From Dietzia timorensis (GTDB taxonomy: Bacteria; Actinomycetota; Actinomycetes; Mycobacteriales; Mycobacteriaceae), in NCBI RefSeq assembly GCF_001659785.1, contig NZ_CP015961.1:248001-312000 (forward strand): a stretch of 64,000 bases of DNA, given 5' to 3'. The stretch's first letter is position 1; each line of letters opens with the position of its first letter. Shown one piece after another: positions 59,514-64,000 of the stretch. The position numbers and the translations under genes are program-made. The notes beneath the pieces are model-generated. The model searched no databases and had not been told where the DNA came from. It was given only the letters and a program-made list of their open reading frames with translations.

Positions 59514-59544
59514 TTGCCTTCAGGTCGGCCTGAAGGTGAATGCT
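59514..59544 (+). promoter_or_regulatory. MerR-type promoter of the dithiol-oxidase-like gene
   Basis: TTGCCT (59514-59519) and AATGCT (59539-59544) are separated by 19 bases that contain part of the perfect dyad CCTTCAGG-TCGG-CCTGAAGG (59517-59536). This is the classical layout for MerR activation. The -10 ends six bases before the ATG at 59551, so the transcript would be leaderless. Confidence 0.75.
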
Positions 59545-59550
59545 TCGAGT

Positions 59551-60510
59551 ATGACGCAGCAACAGAACCAAGAAAAGTCTCACAACGACATGCCCCACTT
59601 CGACGCCGTCGTTATCGGCGGCGGGCCCGCCGGCCTGCAGGCCGCGCTCACCGCCGGCCGCGTGCACCGCTCCGTCCTGCAGCTCGACTCCGGCGACTAC
59701 CGCAATGCCACCGTCACCGAGATGCACAACCTCATCGGCCGCGACGGCACGGCGCCGGCGGATCTCCGGGCCGCGGCGCGCGAGGAACTCTCCCGCTACG
59801 ACACGATCACCAGCCGCACGACATCCGTAGAGTCCATTGCGCGCGCCGCTGAGGTCGACGGTCGTCCACGATTCACCGTGCACCTCGCAGACGGGGAGGA
59901 GGTGAGCACCTCCGCCGTCATACTTGCCACTGGGATTCGCGACGAACTCCCTAACGTCGATGGGATAGCCGAGTCGTGGGGCGGGCGCATCGCGAACTGC
60001 CCGTTCTGCCACGGGCACGAATTCTCGGGGCAGCGCGTCGGGATTCTCGGGGCCATGCTGGCCACGCACCAGGCGCTCATGCTCGGCCCGATCGCGTCCG
60101 AACTCGTGGTGTTCACCCAGGGGGAGGATGTGCACGATTCGCTGCGCGCCGAGAGGATCGAGTTGGTGGATGGGGCCGTCGAACGGGTTGCCGAGTATGA
60201 CGGCGGGCTCACGATCAGCTGCGCGGGCGGCCGTGATGTCGAGGTCTCCGGTCTCTTCGTGATGCCGAAGATGCACCAGCGCGCCGAGTTCGTCGCCGAC
60301 CTCGAACGCGACATGGGGCTGGAGATTTCCGAGGGCGGGTTCGTGCGTGTCGATGAGCGCGGACGGACCTCGGTGCCCGGTATCTACGCTGCCGGCGATA
60401 TGGCCGTGGGGCCGAATCTGCCGATGCCGATGTTCAGTGTCGGCAACGCGATCGGCGGCGGCTTGGCGGCCGGAGCGACGAGTGTCGCGGACGCGATCAT
60501 GCCGCGGTAA
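59551..60510 (+). CDS. Thioredoxin-reductase-like FAD disulfide oxidoreductase
   Basis: The 319-residue flavoprotein has the N-terminal FAD motif AVVIGGGPAGLQAALTAG (about residues 18-35), the redox-active disulfide motif NCPFCHGHEF (Cys150, Cys153), an NADP-like Rossmann segment (RVGILGAMLATHQALML) and the C-terminal FAD-binding GIYAAGDMAVGPNLPMPM. The CPxCHG form of the disulfide is that of dithiol oxidases (HlmI/GliT type) rather than of thioredoxin reductases (CATCDG), and the NADP motif is weak; the function is therefore likely small-molecule dithiol oxidation or a related oxidase, not thioredoxin reduction. Divergent from the MerR gene. The ATG at 59551 is favoured by the leaderless promoter layout. 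Confidence 0.82.
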   Translation: MTQQQNQEKSHNDMPHFDAVVIGGGPAGLQAALTAGRVHRSVLQLDSGDYRNATVTEMHNLIGRDGTAPADLRAAAREELSRYDTITSRTTSVESIARAAEVDGRPRFTVHLADGEEVSTSAVILATGIRDELPNVDGIAESWGGRIANCPFCHGHEFSGQRVGILGAMLATHQALMLGPIASELVVFTQGEDVHDSLRAERIELVDGAVERVAEYDGGLTISCAGGRDVEVSGLFVMPKMHQRAEFVADLERDMGLEISEGGFVRVDERGRTSVPGIYAAGDMAVGPNLPMPMFSVGNAIGGGLAAGATSVADAIMPR

Positions 60511-60586
60511 AGCCCCGGCGCACACGACATTTCGATCTGGCAACGAGCCGTGTAGGCCGCACGGAATTGTGGAAACATCGCGGGCG

Positions 60587-61162
60587 ATGACTTCAGATGC
60601 TCGCCTGATCGACCGCTTCCGCGTGGGGCTCTACGCCTTGCCCCTGCCTGCGTTCGCGCTCTTGGCGTTCGTGATCGTCGTCCCGCTGATGCGTATCGTG
60701 GGCCTCGCAACCAGGAAATGGGATCCAGGTTTCGAACTTTCGCAGCAGGGGAGCGTCGCGTTCACGGCAATCTTCGGTGCGGCTGTGGTGGTCGGAATTA
60801 CGGTGGGCGAGCATTCTCGCCGGAAGAGGTTCGACGGCGCCCAGGATCGAGCTGCGTACCAGCACGCTGTCGACCGCGAAGTCCTGCCTGACTCTGGCAT
60901 TCCGATGCACTGGCGCGAGCAGCTGCTCACCGAAATCGCGGACCGTTCAGGGTCACTTTTCGGCGCAATCGCTTTCGCGGTCGCATTCGGATTCGTGATC
61001 GCCGCGATGATCGTGCGCGGCGGTGAATGGCCGTTGGTAGTGGCGGCAATCGCGGCGTACGGAGTAATGGTGACCGTACTCCTTTTGCAGGTGCGGCGTT
61101 CCAAGAAGGTCGAAAGAATGTATGCGGCGAGCAGCCCCCGGCGCATGGAGGGAGCGCAGTGA
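60587..61162 (+). CDS. Tandem membrane protein A, 191 residues
   Basis: Uncharacterised. Predicted topology: two helices (about residues 14-36 and 52-72), a cytosolic segment of about 45 residues, then two more helices (about 122-143 and 148-168). The cytosolic segment has the pattern GE...RF..AQDRAAY and then VLPDSGIPMHWREQL, shared in outline with the two following genes. Same length (191) and organisation as its neighbours indicates tandem duplication. No homologous family is recognised; the start codon ATG at 60587 is supported by the matching N-terminal register of copies B and C. Confidence 0.7.
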   Translation: MTSDARLIDRFRVGLYALPLPAFALLAFVIVVPLMRIVGLATRKWDPGFELSQQGSVAFTAIFGAAVVVGITVGEHSRRKRFDGAQDRAAYQHAVDREVLPDSGIPMHWREQLLTEIADRSGSLFGAIAFAVAFGFVIAAMIVRGGEWPLVVAAIAAYGVMVTVLLLQVRRSKKVERMYAASSPRRMEGAQ

Positions 61163-61734
61163 CGGCGTTGAGTTCTTTGGAACTGAGGCTTCGTGGGTTT
61201 TTCTATCGCTTACCTTTGATTCTCTGCGCCGTGATTGCGGCGTTGGCAGTAGTACTAGTGATGTTCGGGCTATTCGGATCGCGAGTCGTTGCCCAGGAAT
61301 CGCAGTCGGGCGAAGGCGGGTTTCCCGTGTTTCAGGCAGGCGTCGGTTCCGTGATGGCTGCGTTCTTCATCTGGTGGGGCGAACGAAATAAGCGTGCCGA
61401 GTTTCCGGATGCGGAGGAACGCCTTCGATTCGATCGCGTTGTGCTCGACCCTACTTCCGTAGGAGAGGGCGAAGTGCTCCCCTCGGAATGGAGAAAGGAG
61501 CTTCGCTCCATCGCCGACAGCAAGGCCATGGGATTCATTGGATTTGTGCTTCTCGCGCCTGTCGCATTGATCGGCATTGTTGTCCCCGCAAGCAACGGCG
61601 AGGCGATCTGGCCGTCGGTCGTCTTCGTGTCGACGTTATTCGCACTCGTCGCGGTTGGAGCGGCACTCGGTATTCAACGCGCTCGCAATGCTGAGCTGGC
61701 ACTGGGGATCAGCCAATCGGACAAGGTCGCGTGA
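61159..61734 (+). CDS. Tandem membrane protein B, 191 residues
   Basis: Paralogue of genes A and C. Starts with GTG overlapping the stop of A (GTGA). Four predicted helices in the same arrangement (about 15-38, 52-72, 118-140, 148-170). The cytosolic loop reads GERNKRAEFPDAEERLRF and VLPSEWRKEL, the most diverged of the three but with the same residues GE, F, A, E-R and P..W. The function is unknown. The translational coupling implies equal or complex-forming products. Confidence 0.7.
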   Translation: MTALSSLELRLRGFFYRLPLILCAVIAALAVVLVMFGLFGSRVVAQESQSGEGGFPVFQAGVGSVMAAFFIWWGERNKRAEFPDAEERLRFDRVVLDPTSVGEGEVLPSEWRKELRSIADSKAMGFIGFVLLAPVALIGIVVPASNGEAIWPSVVFVSTLFALVAVGAALGIQRARNAELALGISQSDKVA

Positions 61735-62306
61735 TGCGTTCTTCGTTCCTCCCGCCGTCGCAGGTCGAAGAGCTTCGCATGCGCATGTACTCACGCTCGG
61801 TCTTCGTGTACGCGTGGGCAACCGGCGCCGGCGTGCTCGCGTGCCTGCTTATTGTGCTCGGGCTTTTCCATGCAATTGGACTATTCGAAAATTCGTCGTG
61901 GACCGAGTTGGCGAGCATCGGCGTATTCGCCGCAGTAGCTGCGGGAGTCGGCACATACGCGGGAGAGCGAAAATACCGGCGAGACTTTCATAGCGCCCGC
62001 GACCGTGCGGCCTACATGACTGCCCTCGACACCGGAAACGTCCCGCCGGAAGGTATCCCGGAGCACTGGATTAAGCGGATGCACACCGATGAAAAGAACG
62101 TCGTCGTGGTGTCGATGATGTTGTCCGTTTTGGTTGTCTTTCCGCTGGTATTCCTCGTGTTCCGCTTCGCAGCCGGTGACGCACTGCTTCCCGGCGTGCT
62201 TTTCGCGGTAGTCGTGGTCGGTTTGGCGGTGGCTGCGCTCATCCCCAGCATCCTGCGGATCGCGCGGGCTGGCCGGTTCGTGCGCAACGCGGACACCCGC
62301 CGCTAG
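61731..62306 (+). CDS. Tandem membrane protein C, 191 residues
   Basis: Third paralogue. Starts with GTG at 61731 overlapping the stop of B (GTGA); the ATG one codon later is equally possible. Four predicted helices as in A and B; loop GERKYRRDFHSARDRAAY and GIPEHWIKRM is closest to that of A. Its stop shares CTAG with the stop of the convergent quinone oxidoreductase gene. No function can be assigned. Confidence 0.7.
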   Translation: MMRSSFLPPSQVEELRMRMYSRSVFVYAWATGAGVLACLLIVLGLFHAIGLFENSSWTELASIGVFAAVAAGVGTYAGERKYRRDFHSARDRAAYMTALDTGNVPPEGIPEHWIKRMHTDEKNVVVVSMMLSVLVVFPLVFLVFRFAAGDALLPGVLFAVVVVGLAVAALIPSILRIARAGRFVRNADTRR

Positions 62307-63340
62307 ACCTCGAGCAGCAACTTCCCGCTCGACTCGCCCGACTGCAGGCGCTGCAGAGCCTGCGCGGCATCGGCCAACGCAAACCTCTCGGACACCTGGG
62401 TCTTGATCCGGCCTGCTTCGATCAGCGGCCATACGTTCTCGACCACCTGGCGGCAGATCTCGCCCTTGCCCGTCGGACCCTCGACGGGACGCTTGCGCAG
62501 GTTCGTCGCGATCACGCCGCCGCGCTTGCCGAGCAGCTCGGCGATGTTGAGCTCGCCGGAGATCCCGCCCTGCATACCGATGATGACCAATCGGCCGTCG
62601 TCGGCGAGCGCGGCGACGTTGCGGCCCAGGTACTTGGCGCCCATCACGTCGAGGATCACGTCGGCTCCGAAGTCGCCCGACTCGGCAGTGTGCTCGCGCA
62701 GCACGTCGACGAAATCGGATTCGCGGTAGTTGATCGCCAGCCCCGCCCCGAGCTCGCGGCACGCGGCGACCTTCTCGGCCGAACCCGCCGTGGCCGCCAC
62801 ATCGATATCGAAGGCGGCGGCCAGCTGGACCGCGAACGACCCGATGCCGCCGCTGCCGCCATGGACGAGGAGGCGGGGGCGCCGCCCGGGCCGGGAAAGT
62901 TTCGTCAGGTCCGCCGTCATAAAGAGGTTTGACCACACGGTGCACGCGACCTCCGGCAGGGACGCAGCCTCGGCCAATGACACGCCCGAAGGAATAGGCA
63001 TAACCTGGGCCGCCGGAACCGCGACGCGCGTGGCATAGCCGCCACCGGCGAGCAGCGCGCAGACCTCCGCGCCCGGACGCAGGTGCTCGGCGGCCCACTC
63101 GGCAGCGCCCTCGATATTCTCGCCGACTTCGACGATCTTCCCCGAACACTCCAGGCCGATCGTCGCGGGCGCGCCGGACGGCGGTGGGTATAGCCCCTGC
63201 GACTGCATCAGGTCGGCACGGTTGACGGCGGACGCCGCCACCTCGATGACGACCTCGTCCGGGCCGGGCACCGGATCGGGAACCTCCGCGAGTGCGAGCG
63301 AGGAGGGTCCAACGGATTCGTCGTGCGTGATTGCCTGCAT
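62303..63340 (-). CDS. NADPH:quinone oxidoreductase-like MDR enzyme (PIG3/QorB type)
   Basis: The 345-residue medium-chain dehydrogenase/reductase lacks the structural-zinc cysteines and has the quinone-reductase-type features: N-terminal SAVNRADLMQSQGLYPPP, TIGLECSG, the NADPH-binding LLVHGGSGGIGSFAVQLA and the C-terminal VWPLIEAGRIKTQV. It is of the TP53I3 (PIG3) group of quinone oxidoreductases, expected to reduce quinones or related electrophiles in the cytosol. No operon partner; it is convergent with the membrane-protein triplet. Confidence 0.9.
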   Translation of the reverse strand: MQAITHDESVGPSSLALAEVPDPVPGPDEVVIEVAASAVNRADLMQSQGLYPPPSGAPATIGLECSGKIVEVGENIEGAAEWAAEHLRPGAEVCALLAGGGYATRVAVPAAQVMPIPSGVSLAEAASLPEVACTVWSNLFMTADLTKLSRPGRRPRLLVHGGSGGIGSFAVQLAAAFDIDVAATAGSAEKVAACRELGAGLAINYRESDFVDVLREHTAESGDFGADVILDVMGAKYLGRNVAALADDGRLVIIGMQGGISGELNIAELLGKRGGVIATNLRKRPVEGPTGKGEICRQVVENVWPLIEAGRIKTQVSERFALADAAQALQRLQSGESSGKLLLEV

Positions 63341-63366
63341 GGCCCCAACCTACGCCGTGCGCCGGG

Positions 63367-64000
63367 TCAGTGGGCTTTCGTCGAGGCTCCGGCTGAGGCG
63401 CCGATCGTGGCGCCGTCCCCGCCGGTGATCCGGTCGTAGAACTTCCACTGTGCGTCGCCCCCGCGGTCGGCGCAGCGGCGGTAGCGCTCCGCCCCGGACA
63501 GCGCATATGCGCTGCGCGCCAGGTTGATAGGCAGTCGCATTGCCGGGTACCACGGCAGCACTAGCGCGGGCAGGCCGAGCGCGCGCATCGTGCGCGGACC
63601 GAGGAACGCGGCTGCCACCGACAGGTGTTGTGCCCGCGCGAGACGGCGGCGCACCGGCTCGAACGCGCCGAACGACCAGCGCAGCGGATCGCTCGCCATG
63701 GGCGCCGCGAGAAGCGCACTCGTCTCGTCCGGTTCCGACTGCGCCGACACGAGGTGGCACAGCAGGCGGATGGCGTCGCGGAAATCGCGCGGCAGAAACT
63801 CATCGCGCACGCCCATGAGCCAGCCGACATAACGCGTGAGATGCGCTATCGAGTCGAGCTCGCGCGGTGTGCACACCACACCCATCGTCAGCGCCCCCGC
63901 TCCCGGCGCGATGAGCGCACCGGCCAGCGTCGCGCCCATATCCGTCTGGTTGACGGGCACGCCCCAACGTGATTCGTCCCAGTCGTCCATGGCGCGTACG
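63367..64000 (-). CDS. MpaB/DUF2236 oxygenase family protein, 5' end outside window
   Basis: The frame remains open to the right window edge, so the N-terminal part is missing. The visible 207-residue segment from an internal ATG at 63990 has the core of the ER-bound/Lcp-related oxygenase MpaB family: the PVNQTDMGATLA motif, RYVGWLMGVRDEFLPRDF and the downstream helical region LRWSFGAFEPVRRRL ending in YRRCADRGG. Family members bind haem and act as latex-clearing or mycophenolic-acid-type oxygenases; most in actinomycetes are uncharacterised. It lies just upstream of the quinone oxidoreductase on the same strand with a gap of 26 bases, so the two may form an operon. Confidence 0.7.
   Translation of the reverse strand, partial: VRAMDDWDESRWGVPVNQTDMGATLAGALIAPGAGALTMGVVCTPRELDSIAHLTRYVGWLMGVRDEFLPRDFRDAIRLLCHLVSAQSEPDETSALLAAPMASDPLRWSFGAFEPVRRRLARAQHLSVAAAFLGPRTMRALGLPALVLPWYPAMRLPINLARSAYALSGAERYRRCADRGGDAQWKFYDRITGGDGATIGASAGASTKAH

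Noticed and set aside
59404-59550. Longer start for the dithiol-oxidase-like protein
   Set aside because: It would run through the MerR gene and the promoter with its dyad; the ATG at 59551 gives the normal flavoprotein N-terminus.
1-64000. CRISPR arrays, transposases, phage genes
   Set aside because: No regularly spaced repeats, no transposase or integrase motifs and no phage structural genes were seen anywhere in the window.

Overview
The window is high-GC DNA from an actinomycete that makes mycolic acids and arabinogalactan (order Mycobacteriales, formerly Corynebacteriales). This rests on hallmark genes: fadD32, pks13 and accD4 (mycolate condensation), two emb arabinosyltransferases, aftA, dprE1/dprE2, glfT1/glfT2, the galactan exporter wzm/wzt, and an Ag85-type mycolyltransferase. 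The genus cannot be fixed from the window. A complete mevalonate pathway cluster is unexpected in this order, which normally uses the MEP route. No tRNA, rRNA, CRISPR array, transposase or phage gene was seen.

Layout. 1-2620: 3' end of a Culp6-like cutinase, then fadD32. 2621-6750: a SigK module (sigK, rskA, a fasciclin lipoprotein and a membrane molybdopterin oxidoreductase) with three near-identical SigK-type promoters. 6751-10230: fprA, then a divergent SDR/TetR pair with twin operators. 10471-17116: pks13 and accD4. 17152-18949: a flavin reductase and sodA, each behind a MerR/SoxR-type promoter, and a VOC protein. 19046-29148: emb1, a mycolyltransferase on the other strand, emb2 and aftA. 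29252-31411: TetR with a perfect palindromic operator, a small ORF, an ABM monooxygenase and a membrane protein. 31517-38010: dprE2, dprE1, a secreted lipase, the GtrA/Rv3789-like gene and glfT2. 38058-43118: PPOX protein, MBL-like hydrolase with an AraC regulator, an AbiEi-like protein, and TerC. 43341-49955: mevalonate cluster mvk-mvaD-pmk-fni-mvaA-mvaS. 50060-54475: lipoprotein, two-component system, divergent ABC transporter. 54658-57659: wzm-wzt-glfT1 and a small membrane protein. 57822-64000: YcaQ-like glycosylase, MerR with a dithiol-oxidase-like flavoprotein, three tandem paralogous membrane proteins, a quinone oxidoreductase and a partial MpaB/DUF2236 gene.

How the genes work together. 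FadD32 activates the meromycolate, the AccD4 carboxylase supplies the carboxylated alpha branch, Pks13 condenses them, and the mycolyltransferase places mycolates on the wall. GlfT1/GlfT2 build galactan, Wzm/Wzt export it, DprE1/DprE2 make decaprenyl-phosphoryl-arabinose, and AftA/Emb add arabinan. The mevalonate cluster makes IPP/DMAPP, the precursor of the decaprenyl phosphate these enzymes use. Two cargo blocks interrupt gene orders that are usually tight: the SigK-fprA-SDR block lies between fadD32 and pks13, and the mevalonate and accessory block lies between glfT2 and wzm/wzt/glfT1.

The items most worth following up are the SigK promoter trio, the mevalonate cluster in a mycolate producer, the triplet of 191-residue membrane proteins, and the MerR/dithiol-oxidase-like pair with its apparently leaderless promoter.
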